This document shows, one piece after another, positions 23,136-36,632 of a DNA stretch of 64,000 nucleotides (the first letter of the stretch is position 1; every line of letters starts with the position of its first letter). The stretch spans positions 13,320,171-13,384,170 of the forward strand of contig NC_061133.1 of NCBI RefSeq assembly GCF_905220365.1. Direction: 5' to 3'. Both the position numbers and the translations under genes were made by a program. The notes under the pieces are model-generated. The model was not told the DNA's origin and did no database searches. It saw only the letters and a list, made by a program, of their open reading frames with translations. Source of the stretch: Vanessa cardui (lineage: Eukaryota > Arthropoda > Insecta > Lepidoptera > Nymphalidae).

Positions 23136-26100
23136 TAATTTTATCCCGTGAAAATAAAATAAAGTATACAATTAACTATAATATGATATATACTGATAAT
23201 AAAACTGTACCAGCAGTTTTATTTAATGTCAGAAATAATCGATGCCTGCGCCTGTGTGAATTGAGCTTACATACATATATCGATTTTCAATATTCAAAAT
23301 GCGCAATTCTAAAACGTGCTGATTACGTTGTAAAATATCTCATAAGTAATTAACAGAACTTAATCACTTGCAATCCTTTATAAATAATTATATTGCTAGC
23401 TCTGTCGCACACACGTGAGAATGAGCTAGCAAAATAATTAGTTATGTCAAATAAGAGATTGTGTAAAACGTATCTGTATCGTCAATAAATTCATTTAAAA
23501 ACAGTCAATCCGGTTCCATTTCTAAATCATTACATAAATAAAACGATTCTTTTTCGAAAAGTATTCGAAATTCGAATTATTAGGTTTTAAAAATTTCGCT
23601 ATCCATGAAACGTCTTAATTCTAAATTAATGTTTTTTTTTTTAATTATCTATTATTATTTTTGTGTCAATGACTGTGTTTTATTCATTCATGCAATTGTT
23701 GACCATTATTATAAACAGCCTTAAATATTCTCAACAGTTCAAATATAACTTGTTTTTACTAAAACTAGTATCTAGCATGTTAATTCCGGAACCGGTTGTT
23801 TTAAAGTTAACGTCATTTTGTTTAAAAAATATAAGCCGTATGCCGATGTGAATTAATTAAATTTCGAGTATTATTATTTAATTTGGGAGTTAATTTAGAT
23901 TTGGCTTATGTTGACATTGTCATTTAAATCTGACAAGTAACATAGCGTGTATAATGTTATTATTTCATAACATATAAGCAGCGGTGACATATGTACGCAT
24001 ACATGTATACACATACATATACATATAATGTGTTTGAATACAATTATTGATTAGCAAATTTACTGCTCTTTGATTGGAGAAAGTTTATCCAGCAAGAAAG
24101 TTATTGGTCGTTACAAAAAAAAATTCTAAATTTAAAAATTTGAGCGCTTTCTTTTTTTAAATTTAAAAAAACTTAGCATATTATTTGTGGTTTTATTTAC
24201 CTTTACGGAGTTAGTCGGATAATTAGGTGGTATATTTTTAGCTACAATAGAGGTCAGTGTTGATATATGAAAGAGATAATTTAATATTTACAAATACGAT
24301 CCATCTTGTATGTTTGTGTCCGCTGCGTGGCCGAAGTGGTTCTGATTGGGAACGCATTCAGACCGAGTTGAAAGCAGCAACATTAACGCATCGTGCGTTG
24401 ATAAAACATAAATCAATGAGCCGCGAGCTTTGTAGGGTAACAATCGTTTTTTTTTAATTTGTTTGTGACAAGCAAAAGCGTGAATTAGTCATACGACGCA
24501 AAATGTAATAAATACCAATGGAGATTGAACGATTAATTTTCAGAGAAAAAGTTCGTTACTTAGATTATGTATGATGTATTACTTTGTGTATTATTTTGTT
24601 GTGTATAAATATCTTCTATCTATTGGGTTATATTTGGATCGTTATTTTATAAAGAAATAATAAATTGAAAGCGACTCTCAGTTCGAAACGTAGATTTAAG
24701 TGAGCAGAACTCACAAGATACTCAGCAGATACTCTTTTTCAACTGACTTCAAAAAGGCGGAGGTTATTAATTCGGCTGTATTTTTTGATCATCGACACTA
24801 TTTGCACACTCTTTCAATGCAAGATAAATAGAAAATAAAGTAAGACATAACTTTTGAAGCTCACAATACTTCTTGTATACATGCAAGGATTATTCGATTA
24901 TACATTACATAATTATTATTAATTCGTACGATACTGTTTATGAAACAATTATATCAAGTAAAAAAATAAAGATATATATTACATTACAGATAATTATCTT
25001 CACTTTAAGTTCATAAGTAAGCCTTCTCTAAATGTAGGTTAGGTTATCGCATACAGATGTGCCAGAATGTTGCCAACCGACCATTACGTTTTATAAAAAC
25101 GCCAGTAAAAAGTCATCCCATTGTTGTTGGTGTTACACACGCACACATCCACAAATATGTAATGACCCATCGATGGACAAAAGTCCGGCCCGTTCTGTAT
25201 ATAAAAATATAAATCAATTGTATACTTCCAATTCAAAAATGAGGTCATATTGTGCAAGTGACGTCCTAAACATTGATTAAGTATAAATCAATTATTTGCA
25301 TTGAATACGTGTAGTGTGACCATTATTATGGATTTGCTTGATACTTGTAGGCTGTATGCACACATTCATTTGCCTATGTAAATAACAATACAAAAAGTTC
25401 TAAAAATTCAACGGTATCTTTGTCTATGATATCTGGTTGTATTGTCATCATGATAAACATTCATATGATATTATAAATTCGAATGTAGGTTTTGAACTGC
25501 ACAACCGTTTTTTTTTAATTTGCTTATACGTCACCAAGGTTATAGAGAACATAGGTATTCTAACACACATCACCACACTCACCCATGGATGACATGGAGA
25601 CATTGGATGAAAGCCATAAAGTACCGGTTGGTTAGTACAGATACGTTGACCACAAAATCCTTAGTTAAACATATAAATTAAATATCCTAATTACAAAACG
25701 ATCGTTGTCACTCTACATGACCATAGCGCCACATTTGTATTAGGGTCGACTTTGATGCGCTCGCACTCCTCCAGAAGCGTCATTTATTTCGTTTTCATGC
25801 GCAAACGCAAACGGGTCAATGACCTCCCATATGTTGCTTTACAAGTGCACATTTGTTCGACGAACCCTGATTTCTTTATTGATATTGCGAGTGACGTCAC
25901 GACGTACGTGCTTGACGCTTAATTGAATGATTTATCACTAATAATTTACTAAGAACTCTATCAAAATAGGAAATAACATGACTAGCTCTATTACTTTGTG
26001 TAAATAACTAATTCTAATGACATGCCCCTACGTCATTCAACTCTCAATATCAGCGACCTATTACGAATGGAACATCGAGATTTCGTAAAATTTGAAACCG

Positions 26101-26577
26101 ATTAAGCTCAGATGTGTCATCTTGATGTCACCTGTAAAAAAAAGATTACAAAATCAACATCGAAGTTGATGAAATCCGTTTTCAGTTTTGGTTAGTTTGG
26201 CGATTGGGATTTCAAAAATCGAATGGATGGATAGTTTTTGATTTTCAAATGTCTAATGATAAAATTTCGCAGATGGTTGAGATCTAACCATTAATATGAA
26301 ATGCTTTAAATAAAGAATTTTATTCTTTTTTTGGAGTGTATTACTCATTGACCATTACTTATTCTGCCTAAGGGACAATGGACTGCGTTGCAGCCCAACT
26401 TAAATTATTAATGAGCCAGTATACAGATACGGTGGGTAAAACTGTGGTAGGTTGGAAAAAGTATGAAATATTACAGACCTAGAGCGGATAAATCACTTAT
26501 TTATTGATTGATGTTTTAATTAAATAAAATTTCTCTTACGGAAAAAAGCGTAAATGTGTATTTTATGTAGTTATTAT

Positions 26578-26772
26578 TATTAGTCCCACGCGGCTTCTAG
26601 CTTTTTAGAGTGTTGGGCGTCATGTGTTAGGTAAAAACAATCCACGTCCTTTCTTGGAGTTCAAAATTGCTCCATACCAAATTTCATCAAATTCAATTCA
26701 GGGCTTTGGTTGTGAAAGAGCGACAGACATACAGAGTTACTTTCACATTCATAATATTAATATAGATTGAAA
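26578..26772 (+). repeat. Family E2 repeat
   Basis: It contains CATGTGTTAGGTAAAAACAA, CTTGGAGTTCAAAATTGCTC, CCAAATTTCATCAAATTC, GTGAAAGAGCGACAGACATA and TAATATTAATATAGATTG. This is one of the better E2 copies. Confidence 0.65.
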
Positions 26773-28649
26773 TCAGAGATTCGTGATCACGGTTACCCTT
26801 ACCTTAACAGCCGTTATGCATCTTTACTTCCCCAAATACAAGTCACGTGCTAACAAACAGCACACAAAGGTTGGGCAAACATTGGCTATTGGCTAAATTT
26901 GATCATAACCAGTTCTCAAGTGTTCTGAAGTGGCCAAAACGTACGCTTCAAGTAAAATTTGTACGTTTGTTTATGATTAATATTTGCGCTGTAATCGACA
27001 CGGTAGGAAAGCGAGTAACTGTTTGTCTCGTTTTATATTGGGTTCGTAAGGAAGGGTTCTAATTCCGTTCTATAACTGAGAAGTTAGCTTCTATCTATGG
27101 TTTTGCTTTCGTGATTATTTTCTGGAAAAATTATACCCTGTGGCAGCAAGTGTAAAACATTGTATGTAACATTTTTTTTTTCAAATATATTTGTCTTTCT
27201 ATTTATTGAGCGCTATTGTGTTGTGCATTTTGAATTGCCCAAATTATCCAATCCATTTGCACGATAAACGTGCAGACAAGACATCCGAGCATAATGTATA
27301 TAATTATCTATCTATTGATAGAACAAAAAATTAATTAGAATTATAAACTGCAAGTTCGGTCTTAGCCGCTTAAACTGTTAAGATGAGATCACTGAAATGA
27401 CCACTTCAGATTACTTTAATGCATTATGATAATTTTATCAAACTAAATACATATATATAAACAAAGAATTTATTTGCCAACTGTCAACCTAAATAACACG
27501 CCACTCAATAAAAAACCTTGTAGTCTTTGCTTTAAGATCCATTATACTCTAAATAATATCTTACATGGCCCTCTACGCTGGCACAATTAGAACAAATATA
27601 CGAAATTAGTTTATGCGATAATTACGCTTAACGTAAACGAATAAGGATCGGATTTCTATTAACGTAAGAACGTTAGCGACCTCAGTATTAGGATCAATTA
27701 GCAATAAGTGGTCAGGAGTCCGGACTATGGGCCAATTCGTTCAATTCGTAAGCTCAATTGGGACCAGATTGATGAGGTAGGTTGATTTATTCACTATTAA
27801 AGAGGATTGTTAAATGTTTATGGGGTTCTGAGTGCTTATTGATTTCTATTTTCATTAACTTTCTGCAAAGGGACTTTCTTACTCGTGTAGAACTCACTAC
27901 ACCAAAATAATTTAAAATTTTACAACATATTTTACGAAACTTAGGGTGTAAAATGGGGGTTGGAGATTTTATAAATTTCGGTAAAGGCTACTAGGCAGTT
28001 CAGCTATTAGTAATGTATCTTACACATTTTATAATATGTTTCAGTAAAAGATTGGATATACATATGTTTTTGCTTGTATAGTTTCGTTTAAATTCATCTA
28101 CACAAAACAAGTATCATCTTAGCACATTCGTATTGATAACATGTACTAAAAATAATTACCATATCACAAGAAACTAATTTGAATCGTCTGTAAAAAAACA
28201 GTACATCAGTTTTTACGAAAATCCTTATAAGAAGGTTTTGTAACGTCTTGTTACTCAAAACCAAAAAATATTATGATGTATAATTCTTTAAATATACGAA
28301 CAAAGGATTGCAAATTTACATGTTAATGATAATTTTTTCGTAAGCAGATATTGCGCATACAACCAACACGTGTTTGAGAATATAAAAAATCATTGTATGT
28401 GGTGTTTGTTTATAAAATATATAACGCCGTTTATAGTAGTACTAAATGCTTTATTTCTTTTATTACTAATTACAATATAAATTGAATAATGCCATGTGTT
28501 TCTGTTCGGCTAAGCCCACACTGTGAAATTATACTACGCGATTTGTATGCTCAGATACTCACCGCGACAGAATTTGTATCTTGCAAAATTTTAAATCGAG
28601 ATTGTTTTTACACATACATATGATGATAAATATGTATTATTATTATTAT

Positions 28650-28941
28650 TTTTTTATGATATAGTTTAGTGGACGAGCATATGGGCCACCTAATGGTAAG
28701 TGGTCGCCATCACCCATAGACAAAGACGCTGTAAGAAATATTACAATTTCTTACATCGTCAATGTGCCACCAACCTTGGGAACTAAGATGTCATATTCCT
28801 TGTGCCTGTAGTTACACTGGCTCACTCACCCTTCAAACTGGAACACAACAATACTGAGTACTGTTATTTGGCGGTAGAATAACTGATGAGTGGGTGGTCC
28901 CTACCCAGACGGGCTTGCACTAAGCCCTACCACCTAGTAAC
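28650..28941 (-). mobile_element. Family B SINE-like repeat, full length, minus orientation
   Basis: On the + strand it starts with a T-run and ATGATATAGTTTAGTGGACG, then GGGCCACCTAATGGTAAGTG. It ends GCACTAAGCCCTACCACCTA. Both ends match the 11661 copy in reverse. An ATT microsatellite (28633-28650) abuts its poly-A side. Confidence 0.85.
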
Positions 28942-30343
28942 TTTAACTTAATTTTCAATTTCAAATAAAGACGTTTTTCTTGGCACAACGGTCTCGCTTG
29001 TATATTTTTAATATTAGTTTATAATATAACACTCCTATCCATCATGATATTATATATGATATTTTTATACACAATAATACAATTATTCCATAATTAAATT
29101 AATGAAATAAATGTACCGTGGTAAAGTTGCATGTGTTTTATGATCATCATTGAATCTTTAATTTATGGAGTTTCATGTATTTTCTGGCACCATTGAACTG
29201 TAAAATGGGACTGCGTTTTACCTAATTATCCATAGCATGAAGGGTGGAACCCTCAGATGTTAAATTCATAGCATTATAGATATTATCTCTATTAATATAA
29301 GATCTATATTAGAATGTATGTTAGTTACGTGGTCAATGAACATTTGTTACAAATGTATTAATGATCATACATTCGTTTTGTTTTAAGAGAAGTGCTATGC
29401 AACAATACATTTAGGGGGATCGATGTTTAATGTTCCATTCTTGGTATGAGTTCCCAATCAATTGATTGTTACATCATTATTTATTAAAAAAAACAACTGC
29501 ATTAATATGTTAGCATGTTTGGAATAAATTCGTAGCAGTAATAGTAGTATTTATTAATAGGAAGTTCATTTGTGAAACTATCTGCATATGTAAAATTTAA
29601 AGAAATACATTGAGACTGTTTAAGATTTTATTAACGGATTAATACAGAAACAGATATAATCAGGGTTCAAATACAAGCTTTATATTAAAAAAATGTCAAA
29701 AGAAGAACATATTTTTTCCGACCGGGATAGTCATAATGCTCGATTTTATCATACATGTAACCCTTCCTTATCACTCTTCTTGAAGATATCCGCATTGAAA
29801 TATATCTATCTATGTATCATTGGTCATTAATGTATTACACGTCAAATTAAAGAAGTCGTCAATTGGATTCCTTTCCAATTGAATTGAGACGAATTCTTTA
29901 ATTAGATTCCTTATATATTCAGTAATAAGCCATAGCGTGTTGGGATAGCAATTGTTTCACTGATTGCCAATTGACACAGTATCCCAAGCGACATGTCACG
30001 TCGCCATGGCTTTCTTCCACGGAACCATATCATCGTGCGTGTCGTAATAATAATATAATTGCTTGTTCAATCTTAGGGTTGTACACGATAATATTTATTG
30101 GACAATATCACGGAATTATGAAGTTGTTAATGGTAGTATTTCGTACTATGAATTATTGCGGAAAAATGTAGCTTTCTGTGCTAATCCTACTTCTGTTATA
30201 TATTAAGTGTTCTGTTATATATTATTGTTTTACGGAGGCAGTTTAATAAACTATTGACGTGTTTGAACCTTTTAAAAGCTTATATGTACGATGTGTCTAT
30301 GGTAACCAGGTACGTACCACAGATACATCGCATTTACCTCTAA

Positions 30344-30484
30344 GCAACAACACTTCGTATGTGTTTCGGTTTGAAGGATGAGTGTGCCAGTGTAACTACA
30401 TGCACAAGGGACATAATAGTTCCCAAGGTCAGTAACGTAAAGCCAATGTCTATGATCAGTGGTGACCTCTTAACAGTTAGTCCA
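30344..30484 (+). mobile_element. Family B fragment
   Basis: GTTTCGGTTTGAAGGATGAG, GCCAGTGTAACTACATGCAC and GGGACATAATAGTTCCCAAG are clear, followed by a decayed GATCAGTGGTGACC. The first third is absent. An imperfect inverted repeat (CGATGTGTCTATGGTA with TACCACAGATACATCG) lies just upstream at 30289-30330. Confidence 0.65.
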
Positions 30485-30861
30485 TTTCATCATCATTAAC
30501 ACATATAATTAAAAAATATATGGAATGTTTTATTATAAACACTTAATTTTGACGCAAATTGATCAGGTTATTTCATTACCCTTTTGCGTGTATGTTCAAA
30601 ACGGTTTTAAAATCGTATCACAATAAACATTTAACTTCGAAACATGCGAAAGAATCGGTCACGAACATAATAAACAGCATGATGTACAGACGATCAAAAA
30701 TTATGTACCTTTATAAGTAAATATACACATCATGTGTCTAAGGATCACTTATGTCAAATATCTATATTATATTACTAAAAGAGGTACACATATTACTTAA
30801 ATAAATTACATTTATAAAAGAAACACGTTAGTAATTTTCTTTACATCTTTAATTTAAATCA

Positions 30862-31125
30862 TTATATAGTATAAAACACAGTCGCTTACTTCTGCCTGTC
30901 TCTATGTATGCTTAGATCTTTAAAATTACGTAACGGATTTTGATGCGATTTTTTTTAATAGATAGAGTGATTCGAGAGGAAGGTTTATGTATATAATACA
31001 TGGACAATATAGTTAAGAAACACAGGTAATTTTAGAAGTTTCTAATGTGATGTCGTAAATAAACAAATTATGTAGTATATTTACTATGAGTATTGCACTC
31101 ATGGGAAGCCGGGGCGGGTTGCGAG
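30862..31125 (-). repeat. Family E1 repeat, minus orientation
   Basis: It starts TATATAGTATAAAACACAGT and contains CTATGTATGCTTAGATCTT, a GATAGAGTGATTCGAGAGGA segment and TCTAATGTGATGTCGTAAAT. It ends with the reverse of the GCCCCGGCTTCCC head. Family E1 recurs at 44212, 45880 and 48656/52070. Its class is uncertain; it is probably a non-LTR tail. Confidence 0.65.
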
Positions 31126-31640
31126 TATTGAATATTTACAATTAATAAATTTAATCTACGCTTTCATCAACGCCATGTATACACATACAGCCTTCTCACT
31201 TTGTACTCTTATAATTTCTTAACAGAGATAATGACAGGAACAATAAGGGTGGACTATAATTTACTCCAAGTGGACCTTATAAGGTATTCCATTAAAGGTT
31301 TGCGATAAAAATCAAGTTTAATGCCGGTGATACACTGTGATTACAGCGCGATTTGTTGCTCTAAAATGCTACGCTTGAGTTGCTCATAAAATACTATAGT
31401 AGAGTATATGTTAGTTCTACTTACGAACTATATTCATATATTTATCTTACAAGACAAATATAGGTACAATGGATATTCAAATAAACATTCAGAGTTATTT
31501 TTAAATAAGTCTTTGTGTTTGTGAATTATTGAACTTTCATCCAGAGAAAAAATGCACAAGCTATTTTTGAAATAATAAAAGCAATTCCCCATTTTAAGAA
31601 ATTACTGATATTTAGCTCTAGTAAATAAACCTCCTGTGCT

Positions 31641-31712
31641 GGGACGAAATTGCCCAAGGGGTCGGGATCGAACCTGCTAGTTTTTTCAACGCTAGGCGGC
31701 TCGAAAACCTAC
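31641..31712 (-). repeat. Possible tRNA-like SINE head, minus orientation
   Basis: The reverse strand has AGGTTCGATCCCGACC as a box-B-like site and GAGCCGCCTAGCGTTG upstream of it. It resembles the weak piece at 13390. No full element is seen around it. Confidence 0.3.
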
Positions 31713-32211
31713 CGACTATTTATATGCGCTATTAACGATTCCAAATTTTAATTTAATTATACATAGATAACTATGTACATGCGTTACACTTTGTTATTGA
31801 TTGTTATAAAATTTAATGGTTCATAAAGGTAGTCCGTGGAATTTAAGATTTTTTGACCGAATTATTTGAACTGGTAGGAATCCTCACATAATGAAAATAT
31901 GACCATAGCTAAGTAATGGATGGCTAACTTAACCACTTTCGGGTGGCGTTGAGAGCAAAACCAATACGGGGCGGAGCTAGCGGCATCCTCTGATTTAATG
32001 CGGAACATTGTATCTTATACACTCGTAATACCCGTCATTTGTCAGTCGCCATATTTGAGCTACTGACTATCTCGACGAACAATCGATTCATTTGTATTGC
32101 TTTATTTATAGTCTGTGGTCGTGTTGTCATTTTGTTTTATTTTTAATTTGATGGTATTATTATATATTTTTTTACGATTTAAAAAAAAAACAACGATAAC
32201 TATTTTACTGT

Positions 32212-32430
32212 TGCATGGGTTAGCGAACGAGCGTATGGGCTATCTGATGGTAAGTGGTCACCACCACTCATAGACAATGGCACCATAAAAGGTATTAACC
32301 ATTCCTTCATTCACTCAACCTTCAAACCGGATCACAATAATACTGAGTGCTATTTTTTAGCGGTAGAATATCTGATGAGTTGGTGGTACCTACCCAAACG
32401 GGTTTGCACAAAGCCCTACCACCAAGTAAT
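32212..32430 (-). mobile_element. Family B SINE-like repeat, internally shortened, minus orientation
   Basis: It reads GCGAACGAGCGTATGGGCTA, ATGGTAAGTGGTCACCACCA, CAAACCGGATCACAATAATA and GCACAAAGCCCTACCACCAA. The middle part with GTTCCCAAGGTTGGTGG is deleted. Confidence 0.8.
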
Positions 32431-32479
32431 GATATAAGTCTATAACACCAAAATTTATCACATTTATCGCATCATTTGA

Positions 32480-32772
32480 GCAGAGATGGCCCAGTGGTTA
32501 GAACGCCTGCATCTTAACCGATGATTTCGGGTTCAAACCCAGGCAAGTATCACTATATATATGTGCTTAATTTGTGTTTATAATTCATCTCGTGCTCGGC
32601 GGTAAAAGAAAACATCGTGAGGAAACCGTGCATATGTCAAATATCATAGAAATTCTGTCACATGTGCTTTCCACCAACCCGCATTGGAACAGCGTGGTTG
32701 AATATGTTCCAAACCCTCTCCTTAATAGGAGAGGAGGCCTTAACCCAGCAATGGGAAATTAACGGGCTTCTT
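32480..32772 (+). mobile_element. Family A tRNA-derived SINE, full-length reference copy
   Basis: The head reads GAGATGGCCCAGTGGTTAGA (box A) and GGGTTCAAACCCAGGCAAG (box B), then TGTGCTTAATTTGTGTTTAT. The body includes CATCTCGTGCTCGGCGG, AAACATCGTGAGGAAACC, TTCCACCAACCCGCATTGGA and CCTCTCCTTAATAGGAGAGG. It ends GCAATGGGAAATTAACGGGC. It resembles tRNA-derived SINEs known from butterflies such as the Metulj group; the name is from memory and unverified. The 62-codon open frame inside is spurious. Confidence 0.88.
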
Positions 32773-33254
32773 CTTTACTTACTACTTTGATATTTACTTA
32801 ACTATTTCTTTCAATATACTTGTTCCGTATAGTTCTGTTGGTAAATACCATCTAAACAACGCTAACATTTCAAACAACCATTGCATTGACTGAAGTTATA
32901 AAAACTATCAAATACACCGGTGGAATACAATTTCAATGACTAACGTCCATAGTCAATGAAAGTCGAGTAAATAATGAAATGCCTTGGAGCGTGTTTTCCC
33001 AATGAATCACTTTATCGTACATCGCGACACATACGACACACACAGACAAATAAGACTGAAGTTATTAGAATAGTGGATCATATATATGTATTCATATATA
33101 CATTATAATTATTGTAAATAAATCTTGGAAAATATTTTACAAGTGGGCATTGCATTAATGATACTATGTACTGCTTTACTACAATGTAAACGCTTGTATG
33201 TATTTAGTGGACTGGAAAGATCTCCTCTCCTCTTATTTTATTTATTAATTAAAT

Positions 33255-33400
33255 ACTAGCGACCCGCCCCGGCGTCGCACGGATACTTGATATGTATGAT
33301 TATATTTTGGTCCAAATACGTTAAGGCGTTTTTTGTGAGAGTGTAATAAACATACATACATCCGTCCTTAAATCTATCGCATTTATAATATTAGTAGAAT
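33255..33400 (+). repeat. Decayed E-type repeat
   Basis: The head ACTAGCGACCCGCCCCGGCG with TCGCACGG is typical of families E1 and E2. The end TTATAATATTAGTAGAATGG matches the E2 tail. The sequence between is unrecognisable. Confidence 0.5.
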
Positions 33401-33946
33401 GGTAAACAAAACATATTGTCACAGATTGCAGGTAAGATAATAAATACAACATTCAAAAGATAGGTCAAAATCCTGACTATTTGTTCACATATAATTTACA
33501 AAACCCAACAAAAAACAATACTCATTAAAATAAATCATTCAAGACAAACGATAAACTATAAAAATAAGAAATTAAAACTGAGTTTTTGCGTCGTGATTAT
33601 GATACTCACGACTTTGTACACCTTAAGTCATACTCTACTAATCTATTGAGTCACCGGAAGTCGGATATGAGTAAATGACGTCACGTGTCGGTTGTACGAA
33701 GGCGATCATTAATGAGCTAATGACCCAGCACCCTGTGACTTGCGAGCCCTGAGTATTAGGGCTTGGCTTTTAATATGTGTGAAACCGGATTGAATTTGTA
33801 TTGTTACATATTTGGTTAAGTTTTGACTGTCTAAATGTACTCCAATACACCAATACACTACCAACAATAACAACAGTGGAGAAGCGTGCTGATTTTAGCT
33901 CAAAACCTTCTCTTAGGGAAATGACTTAAAAAGTAATAGAATATTT

Positions 33947-33994
33947 GAAGAAAAATTAAATAAATTAACGGCTTAATTTATTTAATTTTTCTTC
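33947..33994. repeat. Perfect 22-bp inverted repeat with 4-base loop
   Basis: The arms 33947-33968 and 33973-33994 (starting GAAGAAAAATTAAATAAATT) are exact reverse complements around CGGC. As RNA this would be a 22-bp A/U-rich stem. No element boundaries are evident. Confidence 0.85.
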
Positions 33995-34489
33995 ACTATT
34001 TTTCAAACAATTTATTTTGTCCATTCTTTCGGTTTCTAGATCTGTGGTATATCAACATTGTGATATAAATAATTTCATAGTTTTATTATAAGTAAAATAT
34101 AGAGCAGTGCAATACTTAGAGCAGACCTCATCGATTTCACTATGAACAAATAGTTCTTTTTTTCATTTATTTAACGTCTACCTACTAAAATAATTGCTAT
34201 AATAAGTTTTAGTTAGATAAATAAATAAATATACGTAAACATCAATGTTATTGAAAAAAGTAATTTTACGCGGCTTACTGGTAGAAGTTGTCACGTATTT
34301 TTGTTCATCTCTTTCTTTTTCGTTCCCTCTCTCTTTCTATCGTATATAGGTTTAATACAATATTATGTAAACATTTTTTTGTTACTGTAATAATTCAAAT
34401 ATGGAATTTTTATTTAAAAAAAATATGGTGCCATTTAAATATATTTTCAAAAGTTGTCAACGTTTTTAACATTATATTTTCTTTTATAG

Positions 34490-34587
34490 ATAACAACGTG
34501 GACAGCGCGCACAGACAGATCGATCAGAAATCGAACCAGTGGTTCGGAGCCACGCTCACGAGCACCGGCAGGAACGGACCTATTGTT
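34490..34587 (+). CDS. Integrin alpha subunit, internal exon: start of FG-GAP blade 2
   Basis: The two opening bases complete the codon begun in the 14524 exon. The exon then reads NNVDSAHRQIDQKSNQWFGA and TLTSTGRNGPIV. QWFGA is the FG part of the blade-2 FG-GAP repeat, and GPIV leads into the ACAP strand of the next exon. It is 98 bp, bounded by CTTTTATAG and GTGAGT, with phase 1 before and phase 0 after. The long open frame around it (34288-34782) simply runs through this exon and its flanking introns, so it should not be taken as one coding exon. The Asn-rich loop before the QWFGA motif varies between integrins. Confidence 0.93.
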
Positions 34588-35728
34588 GTGAGTAAATTAT
34601 ATTGCATCTTTCCTATCACCATTTTTTTTTACCTGACTGGTTTTGATCATACTGACAGTAGTACTCAACAGAGGCTAACAAACTGTCTAGGATATATTAT
34701 ACTAAATTGCGTCAGCTTCAAAAAAAAGCTAATAAAGATAATTAAAATAAGATATATTATCAATATTATTCATATCATATAGCACTCAGGATCAAAATAT
34801 TTGTGAATTTCTACGAGTTTTTTTTAGAAATGTCAGAAGCGTCACACATAGGCTAAGTATCCTGGAGCCTAGGCCGGCAGATTTAGAGGGGTGGCAAATT
34901 TAGCCCAAATTCGTTATTATCTTACAGAAATAAAAAAACAACTTATTATATGTAAACACATTACCTTCGTAATTCGTATTCTCGTCACTACATAGCGAAT
35001 TGGAAAAATAATCTAGTAACTGACAGAAATATCACCTAGTTTATAATCATACTAATAACGGGAAAAAATCGATGTAATGAGGACGATAGGACACGAAAGT
35101 AGGGGCGGCAAAAATTGAATAGCCTGCTAGCCTACTAGCGGCAGATTTATAAATCCGCCATTGCATACAAACAACCTCTTTTATAGTTTGAGTTTTGCTT
35201 TATTTGAGCAGTCTCATTTGAAAATCGGCCAGTAATATTTTTAACTTTCTTTAGATAGTGCATTTATTAAATGTATTAATTTACGCACGAATTAAGTACG
35301 TATGTTGTAAATTTGTATATATATTAATATATAGGCATTCTATACACAAAAAACACAGAACGAGTAAAGACACAGAAACAAAAAATTTGGTTCGAATTTA
35401 AGTTATGTCAATTGGTCAAGAGCTTGAACCAATCTTTAGTATGGGATTCCCAAAAAATGTTTCCAATGTTCGCGAATTTTATATCGAAACTTTGCAAGTA
35501 AAATATCTTTAGTTCAGTGGGAAAGTGTTGTGTTGTAATAAATATATATTAATTAAGAACTATTTGTAGGACATAAAATAGCAGAGCTATTAGGAAAACG
35601 CATGTAGTATGTAAATTAAGGTTTGTTTACTGATTGGAATACGCTACGACTTACAGTGGAATTTTAGGCAGCATTTAACGAGAATGAAATGAAATCGCGC
35701 GATACATATATTGTATATAAATTAAAAG

Positions 35729-36008
35729 TAACAGCCTGTATATTTCCCACTGCTGGGCTAATGGCCTCCTCTCCCATCAAGGAGAGGGCTCGGAACATAT
35801 TCCACCACGCTGTTCCAATACAGTTGGTGGAATGCACATGTGGCAGAATTTCAATGAAATTTGACACATGCAGGTTTCCTCACGATTTTCCTTCACCGGC
35901 GAGCACGAGATGAATTAAGCACATATATATAGTGTAGCTTGCCTGGGTTTGAATCCGAAATCATCGGTTAAGACGCACGTGTTCTAACCACTAGGCCATC
36001 TCGGCTCT
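35729..36008 (-). mobile_element. Family A tRNA-derived SINE, near full length, minus orientation
   Basis: The tail ACAGCCTGTATATTTCCCAC, body CATTCCACCAACTG (reverse) and head with TTTGAATCCGAAATCATCGG and CTAACCACTAGGCCATCTCG are all present. Small deletions shorten it to about 280 bp. Confidence 0.85.
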
Positions 36009-36605
36009 CATCATATTATATATGTAGAGACATAACTCTTTTAGAATGTATAGATATAGTTAGATAGTGATCTAACGTATCTGCGCCGGAATAATCCGGT
36101 GGTATTTTGAAACTGGTTAATGTCTTAAACAAGATTTTTTATGAATACTAATTCAAAGAAACAAAACCTTTGGACAATTGTTTTGTCTTATATAATTTTT
36201 TATCTATGCTGTATCTCCTAAACTCGTTAGACGATGCGACACCGTTGTTAGTTTATGGTGTCTCATGACCCCATAAACATTGTAATGGTGACCTATAAAG
36301 TTTACGGGTCTTGGCTGCACCCTTCCTGTTACACCCAACGTCGTGAACTGATTGGAGGATGATGGCTTTTAGACGAAAGGTCAACTTTTCACATTGTTCA
36401 TGCCTGTCTATAGATATCTTTTGTTTATTGAGTTATATTTTAAGACTGTTATTGATAAAGATTGTATTCTTACCACAGAGTAAGAGCTTATCATATATAA
36501 AATTAAGTATATTTAATATTACATATTAGATATGTATCTTGTGTATTAATATTGAAATACAGTTCGAATTGAAAAATATTAACAATAATTGTGTGCTGTG
36601 ATATA

Positions 36606-36632
36606 ATATGAGTGTGTGTATGTGTGTGTGAT
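36606..36632. repeat. TG-type microsatellite
   Basis: A GTGTGTGTATGTGTGTGTG tract, flanked by unremarkable AT-rich sequence. Confidence 0.7.

Larger units (their letters stand above)
14685..34489 (+). other. 19.8-kb integrin intron
   Basis: It has a GTAAGT donor and a CTTTTATAG acceptor. Contents listed separately include family C at 16868 and 20116; a hairpin element at 17505; paired palindromes at 19066; families D and E2 between 19215 and 23125; family B at 21957, 28650, 30344 and 32212; family A at 21435 and 32480; E1 at 30862; and a 22-bp hairpin at 33947. I find no gene or assignable repeat in 14700-16860, 17000-17450, 17660-19060, 20600-21130, 23140-26570, 26780-28640, 28945-30280, 31140-31640, 31720-32205, 32780-33250 or 33400-33940. 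Those stretches are AT-rich, with scattered short GC patches at 15381 and 17221. Confidence 0.85.

Noticed and set aside
32480..32555. Possible tRNA gene
   Set aside because: The tRNA-like region is the head of family A, repeated many times with the same downstream body.
34288..34782. 164-codon plus-strand open frame
   Set aside because: Only 34490-34587 within it is integrin-coding. The flanks are intron that happens to lack stops and has clear splice sites.
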